Of a stretch of 39,942 nucleotides of DNA, positions 1 through 5,898 are shown in pieces; position 1 is the first letter of the stretch, and the number at the start of each line of letters is the position of its first letter. The stretch lies in the IMG/VR virus record IMGVR_UViG_3300042006_000033, positions 1 to 39,942 of that record. One strand, given 5' to 3'. The notes beneath the pieces are model-generated. The model was not told where the DNA came from and searched no databases. It worked only from the letters and a program-made list of their open reading frames with translations. The translations under genes were made by a program, and so were the position numbers. The stretch is from a virus.

Positions 1-448
1 CTACTCCCGTAGTGCTGCCAGTACGCGAATCTGTGATTGCTGCGACGGTAAGAAGTTTGTCGATGCTGAAGTCATGACGATGAAAAGCATCGGGCAGCCG
101 TATCTTACTGAGCGACAAGAAACAGTGAAGGTGCTCTGCCATAAGTGCAAAGGGAAGGGCGTGCTGACCAATGCATGCCAGTGCAACGGCAAAGGTATAG
201 TAGTAGACAAAGAGAAAACTATTCTACAAGGTGGAGTTCCTACATATAAAACGTGCGGACGCTGCAATGGGCGTGGTTATGCTCGATTGCTGCCTGATTC
301 TGTACGGCAATACATCTGCGCTACGGTGATTGATGTGCCTGAAACCACGTGGCGACGGTCATACAAGGATTTCTTCGAAAGCCTGGTAGGTGAGTGCATT
401 AAGCAGGAGGAATATGCGAATCAGATGTTGAGCAAAGTCACTCGCTAG
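1..448 (+). CDS. Q: Late antiterminator Q, 82/P22-gp23 type (5' end missing)
   Basis: Q loads on RNA polymerase paused just after the late promoter and lets it read through tR' into the lysis and head genes. The open frame enters from before base 1 (first full codon at base 2) and 148 residues are visible. The fragment is dominated by four cysteine clusters: CDCC, CHKCKGKG, CQCNGKG and CGRCNGRG. This is a DnaJ-like zinc-binding layout typical of the phage-82 class of Q rather than lambda Q. The C-terminal third is helical and acidic/basic mixed. A methionine at base 74 lies inside the domain and is not the true start. The next gene upstream on the circular map should be ninH, whose 5' part closes the window. 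Identification is from the cysteine pattern and position. Confidence 0.85.
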   Translation, partial: YSRSAASTRICDCCDGKKFVDAEVMTMKSIGQPYLTERQETVKVLCHKCKGKGVLTNACQCNGKGIVVDKEKTILQGGVPTYKTCGRCNGRGYARLLPDSVRQYICATVIDVPETTWRRSYKDFFESLVGECIKQEEYANQMLSKVTR

Positions 449-490
449 TAATTATTTTCTACGAAATAGGATTTATCTAGAAAATCACAC

Positions 491-517
491 TTTACAAAAT
501 GGCGATATTTGTTTAAT
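491..517 (+). promoter_or_regulatory. Candidate late promoter PR'
   Basis: A TTTACA hexamer (491-496) and TTTAAT (512-517) are 15 bp apart, directly after Q and about 35 bp before the tR' hairpin. The position is right for PR', but the spacing is short. The call rests mainly on context. Confidence 0.35.
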
Positions 518-552
518 CTGAAACCAATGATGGAGTAGTGCAGTCATTCGAT

Positions 553-581
553 AGCCCTGAGTTAATAGCTCGGGGCTTTTT
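553..581 (+). terminator. Late terminator tR'
   Basis: Intrinsic terminator with AGCCC-T-GAG (553-561) pairing with CTC-G-GGGCT (569-577). This is a 9 bp stem with one wobble and a 7 nt loop, followed by five T. It lies just after Q, where the Q-controlled terminator belongs. Without Q it would leave a short PR' RNA, comparable to the 6S RNA of lambda. Confidence 0.8.
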
Positions 582-591
582 GCGTTTTAAG

Positions 592-666
592 CACAACGGA
601 AAGCCTTCTTTCATGCCCTTCTTAGGCGTGACACTAAGTATTCGGGAGAGTGGGCTTCCCGTTGTG
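592..666 (+). ncRNA. Folded RNA element in late leader (three-way junction)
   Basis: Bases 592-605 pair with 653-666 over 14 positions with a single A/C mismatch. Inside sit a 6 bp hairpin (612-617 with 625-630, one wobble, 7 nt loop CTTCTTA) and a weaker stem (632-635 with 649-652). No credible reading frame with a ribosome binding site occupies the segment. Its 3' strand overlaps the 5' strand of the following tRNA-like fold, so the two structures exclude each other. The function is unknown. The whole stretch 449-1115 carries no gene I can support. Confidence 0.4.
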
Positions 667-762
667 GTGAGATATATCAGCAGGCTGATTGAATGCGGGT
701 GCTCGGAATCCCGCCACCCAGCAAGGGTGAAACTGGTTCGACTCCAGAAGGTTTCCACCACA
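663..762 (+). ncRNA. tRNA-like cloverleaf with long variable arm (tRNA-Ser-like, degenerate)
   Basis: A closing stem TGTGGTG (663-669) pairs perfectly with CACCACA (756-762). Inside are a D-like hairpin (676-680/685-689), an anticodon-like stem GCGGG/CCCGC (695-699/710-714) with a 10 nt loop, a variable-arm hairpin CACCC/GGGTG (715-719/725-729), and a T arm CTGG/CCAG (733-736/744-747). The T loop TTCGACT fits the tRNA consensus TTCRANY. An ACCA is encoded at 757-760, and GGTGAG plus AGGCTGA resemble the 5' half of tRNA-Ser(GCU). The anticodon loop is too large and the canonical acceptor pairs poorly, so I do not call a working tRNA. Lambdoid phages do carry tRNA genes between Q and the holin. 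Confidence 0.4.
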
Positions 763-782
763 CACCTAACCTGCTACCTCAG

Positions 783-917
783 GCAATCGGTCGAAAGACG
801 CCGGATAAACGTAACCGGCCTTAATTGCACGACCTTTCTGAAAATGCCCTTCCGCCAACAACCAGAATCTCACTCACACACCTCGTACGCTTCTGTGGTC
901 ACGGGGCAGGGCATTTT
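783..917 (+). ncRNA. Structured late-leader RNA, two domains
   Basis: First domain: GCAAT (783-787) pairs with ATTGC (824-828) and encloses a GTC-GAAA-GAC tetraloop hairpin (790-799) and GCCGG/CCGGC (800-804/815-819). Second domain: AAAATGCCCT (841-850) pairs perfectly with AGGGCATTTT (908-917) over 10 bp. A further hairpin CCCGC/GCGGG at 931-946 follows and is preceded by an A-rich tract, so it could terminate minus-strand transcription. No ORF with a ribosome binding site covers this stretch. The remaining 950-1100 shows nothing I recognise. Confidence 0.35.
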
Positions 918-1115
918 ACAAAAAAGAAAACCCGCTCAATGGCGGGCTTCGTGAAGATGGGTGGCAAGAGACTGCGTCAACAGCCTCCTGCCTGATTTGC
1001 TCATGCCTTTAGTCACGAACAAACCACGTTACCGCAAAATGTATCCTGGATTTGTTCTCAAATACATCAACCTTTTCTTAATTACGAACAAATCCCCCGC
1101 AATGAGGGGTAGAGC

Positions 1116-1442
1116 ATGTTCCGCATGAATACACAAAACGGCTTCTGGTCGTATTTCTGGTCTTCAATAACGGGTTTTATGACCATGCTAACTTTGCAGG
1201 ATGTGCTTTTTGCATTTGGTGCGGTGGTCTCTGCGTTATTCGCCTGGCTTACGTACCGTTCAAACGACAGGAAAAACAAAGCTGCGATTGAGGAAGATCG
1301 CAAGCGTACCGAAATCCTCAAAGCGGCATATGCAAGAGGGGACGTCTCCAACATCACCGAAGGCGCAAAGATAGTTCGAAGTATAGAAACCGAACTACAG
1401 CCTCAGGACTCCATCAATGGTGCTACCTCAAAAACTACGTAA
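1116..1442 (+). CDS. Holin with dual-start motif
   Basis: Small inner-membrane protein (108 aa) that would set the time of lysis by forming the membrane lesion. A hydrophobic helix runs from about residue 26 to 46, with a more amphipathic aromatic stretch at 10-25 that could be a second segment. It is followed by a highly charged cytoplasmic tail (RSNDRKNK...). It begins M-F-R-M, with AGGGG at 1105-1109 before the first ATG and a second ATG at 1125. This recalls the Met-Lys-Met of lambda S, where the longer form is an antiholin. It overlaps the endolysin start by 26 nt. I identify it by position, size and topology, not by a sequence family I can name. Confidence 0.75.
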   Translation: MFRMNTQNGFWSYFWSSITGFMTMLTLQDVLFAFGAVVSALFAWLTYRSNDRKNKAAIEEDRKRTEILKAAYARGDVSNITEGAKIVRSIETELQPQDSINGATSKTT

Positions 1443-1899
1443 CAGCATAATCGCTGCATCGGTTGCAGGTGCAGTCTCAATTGCTGGAGTGCTTATTACT
1501 GACCAGGAAGGCGTTAAATACAAACCTTATCTGGATCCGATTGGCATCCCTACTGTCTGTGCCGGTGTAACAGGTTCGGATGTGAAGATGGGAAAGACCT
1601 ACACAAAGCAAGAATGCGATGCGCTTTTGTATAAGCACATGCAGCCGGCCATTAAGGCTGTAGATGGCTCAGTAAAAGTGAAGTTGAATGACTACCAGAA
1701 AGCCGCGCTTTACTCATTCACCTACAACGTAGGCGCAGGTGCTTTCCAGTCATCAACATTGCTGAAGAAACTCAACCGCAATGATATCCATGGAGCATGC
1801 GATGAAATGCGACGCTGGACATATGCCGGTGGTAAGCAGTGGAAAGGACTCATCACACGAAGAGAAGTGGAGCGCCAGTTATGCTATGGAAAACCGTAG
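1417..1899 (+). CDS. SAR endolysin, GH24 lysozyme
   Basis: Muramidase that cuts the glycan strands of peptidoglycan at lysis. Residues 9-28 form a weakly hydrophobic, Ala/Gly/Ser-rich segment without a clear signal-peptidase site. This is a signal-anchor-release helix that tethers an inactive enzyme until the holin depolarises the membrane. The T4-lysozyme triad spacing E-x8-D-x5-T is met by Glu31, Asp40 and Thr46. Two further lysozyme blocks follow (YQKAALYSFTYNVG and GLITRREVERQLC). AGGA precedes the start, which lies inside the holin gene. At 160 aa it has the usual size for phage 21 / P22-type endolysins. Confidence 0.92.
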   Translation: MVLPQKLRNSIIAASVAGAVSIAGVLITDQEGVKYKPYLDPIGIPTVCAGVTGSDVKMGKTYTKQECDALLYKHMQPAIKAVDGSVKVKLNDYQKAALYSFTYNVGAGAFQSSTLLKKLNRNDIHGACDEMRRWTYAGGKQWKGLITRREVERQLCYGKP

Positions 1900-2336
1900 T
1901 AGCTCACTGGAAGGTGATTGTCTTTGCTCTGATGTTCGTATGGGTAGTTATTGCTGGCAAGATGGCAAACAGCTACCACGATAAATACCTGCAGGCTGAC
2001 AAAGACCTGAAGCTAGCCACGCAAACAATCTCTGACATGCAGACACGGCAGCGTGACGTTGCCTCACTCGATGCCAAATACACACAGGAACTTGCTGATG
2101 CTCAGGAAACTATCAATCAGCTTGAGCACGATGTTGCTACTGGCAAGCGTCGGTTGCAGCTCAACGCGACCTGCAAGAATAACTCCACCGGATCCTCCGG
2201 CATGGATGATGCTTCCAGCCCCCGACTTACTGACTCCGCTGAACGGGATTATTTAACCCTCAGACAGCGAATCGAAACAGTCACCAAGCAATTAACCGGA
2301 TTGCAGGAATACGTGAGGTCACAATGTTTAAAATAA
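1881..2336 (+). CDS. Rz: Rz inner-membrane spanin subunit
   Basis: Inner-membrane half of the spanin complex that fuses inner and outer membranes in the last step of lysis. A single N-terminal membrane helix (about residues 11-28) is followed by a long periplasmic coiled-coil region with the Rz signature LDAKYTQELADAQ and a C-terminal helix. I chose the ATG at 1881 (151 aa) because GGAG lies 9 nt upstream and the frame then overlaps the endolysin end by only 19 nt. An upstream ATG at 1839 would add an untypical charged leader. Rz1 is nested in another frame. Confidence 0.9.
   Translation: MLWKTVVAHWKVIVFALMFVWVVIAGKMANSYHDKYLQADKDLKLATQTISDMQTRQRDVASLDAKYTQELADAQETINQLEHDVATGKRRLQLNATCKNNSTGSSGMDDASSPRLTDSAERDYLTLRQRIETVTKQLTGLQEYVRSQCLK
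2098..2256 (+). CDS. Rz1: Rz1 outer-membrane spanin lipoprotein, nested in Rz
   Basis: Short lipoprotein encoded wholly inside Rz in the +1 frame. Starting at 2098 it has a classic lipoprotein signal (MLRKLSISLSTMLLLASVGC) with the lipid-modified cysteine at residue 20. The mature chain is about 32 residues and proline-rich (TPPDPPAW), as in Rz1 of lambda and P22. It would be exported by Sec, lipidated and sorted to the outer membrane, where it binds Rz. The same frame is open from an ATG at 2053, but that start would bury the signal peptide. Confidence 0.85.
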   Translation: MLRKLSISLSTMLLLASVGCSSTRPARITPPDPPAWMMLPAPDLLTPLNGII

Positions 2337-2352
2337 TCGGATATGGCGAAGG

Positions 2353-2556
2353 ATGAGAAAACGAGAGCGTGAAATAACACTGCTCTATGGGATGTCACTC
2401 ATACGCGACGACGTTCTCAACCATCCGCTACCAAAGCATTCAGCAAAAGACAGATTAATAACCTTCTTACATTACTCATTTGCGTTTGCATCCGTCCTCA
2501 CACTAATCGCCTCATCAATCATCCTGATTCTAACGTTTATCCCAACTACGGGATAA
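2353..2556 (+). CDS. Small membrane protein of unknown function
   Basis: A 67-residue protein with a basic N-terminus (MRKRERE), a charged middle and one strongly hydrophobic C-terminal segment (about residues 40-63, ending LTFIPTTG). It reads as a tail-anchored single-span protein. GGCGAAGG lies immediately before the ATG, which is closer than usual. It follows Rz by 16 bp and belongs to the late transcript. I do not recognise the family. Confidence 0.55.
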   Translation: MRKREREITLLYGMSLIRDDVLNHPLPKHSAKDRLITFLHYSFAFASVLTLIASSIILILTFIPTTG

Positions 2557-2574
2557 CCATCAACGGAGCCAACA

Positions 2575-2946
2575 ATGGCAAAAGCCAAATGGCCTAAACT
2601 GCCGTGCTTTACCATCCCGCTATTTCAATGCGCGAATGTTTATCTGGCGGTTACAAGAGATCAATTCCAGCAGGCAGATGCTTTCTTGGGTGGCTCTATT
2701 GGTGACAAACCTTTTAATTCTGGACTGACCAGCAACTATGAAAACACCGGTACAGGTGAGCGCGTTTATCTGATAGGGGTGTTTGACAATCAACTATCAA
2801 CCCTTGTTCATGAATGTGCCCATGCCTGTTTTTACGCCTGTGATGATGTCGGCGTGACAACAAAACCAGATGAAGCTAACGAAACCTATTGCTACCTACT
2901 GGACAGGATGTTTAGTCACTTCCTTCCATACCTGAAACAGGAATAA
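2575..2946 (+). CDS. Putative zinc metallopeptidase-like protein (HExxH)
   Basis: A 123-residue cytoplasmic protein. Residues 79-83 are HECAH, the HExxH zinc site, in a predicted helix (LSTLVHECAHACFYACDD). Acidic residues 17-20 positions on (EANET, about 100-104) could supply a third ligand as in gluzincins. The region before it is beta-rich and cysteines are frequent. No signal peptide is seen. It sits between lysis and terminase genes, so it is expressed late. A role in trimming a virion protein or acting on a host protein is possible but not shown; the motif could also be structural. Confidence 0.6.
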   Translation: MAKAKWPKLPCFTIPLFQCANVYLAVTRDQFQQADAFLGGSIGDKPFNSGLTSNYENTGTGERVYLIGVFDNQLSTLVHECAHACFYACDDVGVTTKPDEANETYCYLLDRMFSHFLPYLKQE

Positions 2947-2948
2947 AA

Positions 2949-3182
2949 ATGGCAGACATTACCCAAATGACAGATGCACAGAAACTGAAGCTCGAAGTTT
3001 ACCGTCTGGTGATGAATGACTCAGCCGCTACCGAAAAGGCCATTGAGTTTATCGCAGGCAACGAGCTTAACTTTGAGCTGTTCAAAGATGCATATGCCAA
3101 GACAGCCAATGAGCCGACAGCCATGGCTAAGACAGAGAAAGCCGTGCGCGAGGCTAAAGAAGTATTAGACCTGTTTGCTTAA
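2949..3182 (+). CDS. Conserved small helical phage protein, function unknown
   Basis: A 77-residue, mostly helical protein beginning MADITQMTDAQKLKLEVYRL. It starts 2 bp after the HExxH gene stop and looks co-translated with it. I recall similar proteins of unknown function (DUF2560-like) in the same position in P22-type coliphages, but this is memory, not a search. It has no membrane segment or cysteines and a charged C-terminal helix (TEKAVREAKEVLDLFA). Confidence 0.6.
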   Translation: MADITQMTDAQKLKLEVYRLVMNDSAATEKAIEFIAGNELNFELFKDAYAKTANEPTAMAKTEKAVREAKEVLDLFA

Positions 3183-3200
3183 CCCATTAGGAGAATGCCA

Positions 3201-3809
3201 ATGATTACCCAACCATGGCCTACATACTCAGATGCCAGTGGCGCATTTGTTCGTGGCTTACCAATTAAGACCCTGACACAGGCTGTGGATGGTTCAGCAG
3301 TAGCTACCTTTGACGGACCATACCCAACCCAGTATCTGTCCGCACTGTTCATGTCCAAGTTCAAACCTGTAGTGACTGGTTATGTTTTCCAGAGCCAGTA
3401 CGGCGAACTGTTGTATATGAGCAAAACAGCATTTGAAGCTCAGTACACTGCGACAAGCACTCCGATCTCCTGGTCATCTGTGACTGGCAAGCCATCAACG
3501 TTCGCTCCAGTAATCGGTACAACCGCTACTACAGCAATGGCCGGTAACAAAGTACCTACATCAACAGATCGCGGTGGCGTACTGCAACAGGCAGCTATTA
3601 CAGCCATCACCGATTCATCCGGTGGCACTTCAGGAGGTAACACTGTACCAGCGGTGCCAGCAGCTACAGCGGCAACCACTGACACATCAGCCGCATCCCT
3701 GGCGTCGACAAACGCATCAATCACTGCACTGAAAAACGACATTGCAACTCTGTCAGCCAAGTACAACGCATTACTGGCTGCAGTGAAAGCATCAGGCGTA
3801 ACAGCGTAA
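3201..3809 (+). CDS. Putative virion decoration / head-fibre-like protein
   Basis: Starting at 3201 (AGGAG at 3189-3193, better spaced than for the ATG at 3195), the product is 202 aa. It has an N-terminal beta-rich domain (about 1-85, PYPTQYLSALFMSKFKPVVT), a Gly/Thr/Ser/Ala linker (about 95-155) and a C-terminal heptad helix (ITALKNDIATLSAKYNALLA). A globular base, flexible linker and trimerising coiled coil resemble fibrous capsid-decoration proteins. The location just ahead of terminase supports a structural role. The identity is inferred from architecture only. Confidence 0.5.
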   Translation: MITQPWPTYSDASGAFVRGLPIKTLTQAVDGSAVATFDGPYPTQYLSALFMSKFKPVVTGYVFQSQYGELLYMSKTAFEAQYTATSTPISWSSVTGKPSTFAPVIGTTATTAMAGNKVPTSTDRGGVLQQAAITAITDSSGGTSGGNTVPAVPAATAATTDTSAASLASTNASITALKNDIATLSAKYNALLAAVKASGVTA

Positions 3810-3839
3810 CCATTACAAAGCTCATCTTCTGGTGGGCTT

Positions 3840-3930
3840 GATAATGAGTGCTCTTCTGGGCCAAAGGCCAAGCGCCACCTGAAAAGGAAAAGGGGTGCGA
3901 TAAGCCGCATCAGGAAGTGTGCTCATTATC
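3840..3930 (+). ncRNA. Compact folded RNA before terminase genes
   Basis: GATAATGAG (3840-3848) pairs perfectly with CTCATTATC (3922-3930), and the stem continues inward for about three more pairs with two wobbles. The enclosed part has GGCC-AAA-GGCC (3859-3869) and a stem 3873-3880/3893-3899 with one bulged C and a purine-rich loop. It is followed within 3 bp by an intrinsic terminator. It may be the 3' structured end of the upstream late RNA or a separate small RNA. No ORF with a ribosome binding site starts here. Confidence 0.45.
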
Positions 3931-3933
3931 TAT

Positions 3934-3960
3934 AAGGCTGCCGAAAGGTGGCCTTTTTTT
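3934..3960 (+). terminator. Intrinsic terminator before terminase small subunit
   Basis: AAGGCTGCC-GAAA-GGTGGCCTT forms a 9 bp stem (two wobbles) capped by a GAAA tetraloop and followed by T7. Q-modified polymerase would be expected to read through into the head genes, as it does at tR'. Confidence 0.8.
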
Positions 3961-3982
3961 ATTGAATAACCGGGAATTAAGC

Positions 3983-4438
3983 ATGGCGACTGAATCAAAA
4001 GTCGGTCGCCCCACGGCCTACAAGGAAGAGTATGCCGAGCAAGCCAGAAAACTTTGCTTGTTGGGGCATACCGACGCTGAAATGGCGAACTTCTTCGAGG
4101 TAAGTGAGCAAACCATTAATGCATGGAAGCACGCACACCCAGAATTTCTTGAGTCCATAAAAAAGGGTAAAGAGGTGGCGGACGGTAATGTGGCAGATCG
4201 CCTGTACCAAAGAGCCATGGGATATGTAGCCCCAGACATCGACATCAGAGTTATTGAAAATCAGATTGTCGAAACACCACTTGAAAAGCATTACCCGCCA
4301 GATACTACAGCCGCAATATTTTGGCTCAAGAACCGCCAGAAGGATAAGTGGCGTGACAAGCAGGAAGTAGAGCATACCGGAGAGGTCAGCCTGATTCAGC
4401 GCATTCAGGAGGCTAGGAAACGCGCAAGAGGTGAGTAA
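3983..4438 (+). CDS. terS: Terminase small subunit
   Basis: DNA-recognition subunit of the headful packaging motor; it selects the pac site and feeds DNA to the large subunit. The start at 3983 gives 151 aa. An earlier in-frame ATG at 3848 would run through the RNA element and terminator, so I reject it. Residues about 25-55 form a helix-turn-helix (HTDAEMANFFEVSEQTINAW) typical of these proteins. A C-terminal helical and basic tail (EARKRARGE) would contact the large subunit. It overlaps terL by one base (TAATG). Unlike the downstream head genes it does not look like P22 gp3. Confidence 0.85.
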   Translation: MATESKVGRPTAYKEEYAEQARKLCLLGHTDAEMANFFEVSEQTINAWKHAHPEFLESIKKGKEVADGNVADRLYQRAMGYVAPDIDIRVIENQIVETPLEKHYPPDTTAAIFWLKNRQKDKWRDKQEVEHTGEVSLIQRIQEARKRARGE

Positions 4439-5898
4439 TGTCATCAGAATATGAGGCAATGCTTGCCGACGACATGGGTCGTTTCTTTTACGATCCCCTC
4501 GGGTTTGTGATGTATGCATTCGAGTGGGATGTAGGTGAGCTTGATGGATTTGATGGCCCAGATGAATGGCAGAAAGAGTTTCTAACCGATTGGGCAGAAG
4601 CTATCCGCACCAATAACTTTGATGGCGTTAAACCTGTTGAAGCTTACCGATGTTCAACCAGTTCTGGTCATGGTATCGGCAAGAGCGCATTAACAGCCTG
4701 GATTATCCTCTACATCCTCAGCACCAGGCCATTCTGCAAAGGAGTGGTAACGGCTAACACCTCAGAGCAGCTCCGTACAAAAACATGGGGTGAGCTAGGG
4801 AAATGGAAAAAGCGCTGCATAACTGGTCACTGGTTTGAGTACAACAACGGCAAAGGCAACATGAACATCTACCACGTAGATCACATGGAGTCATGGCGTT
4901 GTGATGGGCAGACATGCCGTGAAGAGAATAGTGAATCATTCGCTGGTCTTCATGCGGCAAATTCCAGTCCTTTCTACATCTTCGATGAGGCATCAGCCGT
5001 ACCTGACAAGATTTGGGAGGTTGCTGAAGGTGGACTGACAGATGGTGAGCCATTCTGGTTTGCTTTCGGCAACCCTACTCGTAACACAGGTAGATTCAGA
5101 GAGTGCTTCCGTAAGTTCAAACATCGTTGGCGTAGGCGGCAGATAGACAGTCGCAATGCCAAGATGACCAACAAAGAGCTTATTGAAGAATGGCGTAACG
5201 ACTACGGAGAAGACAGCGATTTCTTCAAGGTTCGCGTCAGAGGACTATTCCCATCCGCTTCAGACCTTCAATTCATACCACAAAGCTATGCCGATGCAGG
5301 CATGTCGAGACATCTGGAGTTTAGTCAGTATGGTTATGCGCCGAAGATTATCGGAGTAGACCCTGCATATTCTGGTAGCGATGAGGCGTGTATTTATCTT
5401 CGCCAGGGACTTTATTCAAAACTCCTGGGTTCATACCCCAAAACAGATGATGACGTTAAGTTCGCCCAGGTGGTTGCAGCCATAGAAGATGAGCATAAAG
5501 CAGATGCTGTATTCATTGACTTCGGGTACGGCACCGGCATTCATTCTGTAGGTAAATCATGGGGCAGAAAGTGGCAGTTAGTTAGCTTTGCTGGAGAATC
5601 AAAAGACCCTGCAATGCTCAATAAGCGCGGCGAGATGTGGAACTCAATGAAGTCCTGGCTCAATGAGGGAGGAAGCATTGATGACCAGCAAACAGCCGAT
5701 GAGATTGTTGCTCCAGAGTACAAAGTTAAGCTAGATGGCAAGATCGTCCTGGAGTCCAAAGAGGACATGAAGCGACGAGGTGTTCCATCACCAAACCGCG
5801 CTGACGCACTAGCACTTACCTTCGCCTTCCCGGTAATCAAAAACAAACCAACCAAAGCAGCACCGGCCCCAATTAAACCAGTCGCACGGAGAAGATAA
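4438..5898 (+). CDS. terL: Terminase large subunit
   Basis: ATPase and nuclease that pumps DNA into the prohead and cuts after a headful. The Walker A loop is SGHGIGKS (residues 76-83) and Walker B is YIFDEAS (Asp/Glu at about 183-184). The C-terminal RNase H-like nuclease starts with [10 protein letters not shown] (Asp at about 308), continues with [10 protein letters not shown], and ends near [17 protein letters not shown]. The length of 486 aa is normal. It begins and ends with TAATG overlaps, so it is translationally coupled to terS and portal. Confidence 0.93.
   Translation: MSSEYEAMLADDMGRFFYDPLGFVMYAFEWDVGELDGFDGPDEWQKEFLTDWAEAIRTNNFDGVKPVEAYRCSTSSGHGIGKSALTAWIILYILSTRPFCKGVVTANTSEQLRTKTWGELGKWKKRCITGHWFEYNNGKGNMNIYHVDHMESWRCDGQTCREENSESFAGLHAANSSPFYIFDEASAVPDKIWEVAEGGLTDGEPFWFAFGNPTRNTGRFRECFRKFKHRWRRRQIDSRNAKMTNKELIEEWRNDYGEDSDFFKVRVRGLFPSASDLQFIPQSYADAGMSRHLEFSQYGYAPKIIGVDPAYSGSDEACIYLRQGLYSKLLGSYPKTDDDVKFAQVVAAIEDEHKADAVFIDFGYGTGIHSVGKSWGRKWQLVSFAGESKDPAMLNKRGEMWNSMKSWLNEGGSIDDQQTADEIVAPEYKVKLDGKIVLESKEDMKRRGVPSPNRADALALTFAFPVIKNKPTKAAPAPIKPVARRR

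Noticed and set aside
538-954. A 138-codon plus-strand open frame across the late leader
   Set aside because: It starts inside the tR' hairpin, has no ribosome binding site, an unlikely composition, and runs through several strong RNA folds.
1082-1357. Minus-strand frame opposite the holin
   Set aside because: Antisense shadow of a well-supported gene; no binding site or known family.
3440-3910. 156-codon minus-strand frame opposite the decoration-like gene
   Set aside because: Its Ala/Val-rich composition mirrors the plus-strand repeats, and it spans the RNA element; no start signal.
3848-3982. N-terminal extension of terminase small subunit
   Set aside because: It would translate through the folded RNA and terminator; the ATG at 3983 gives a normal-length protein.
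3995-4519. 174-codon minus-strand frame opposite terS
   Set aside because: Shadow frame with hydrophobic, cysteine-rich random composition and no upstream signals.
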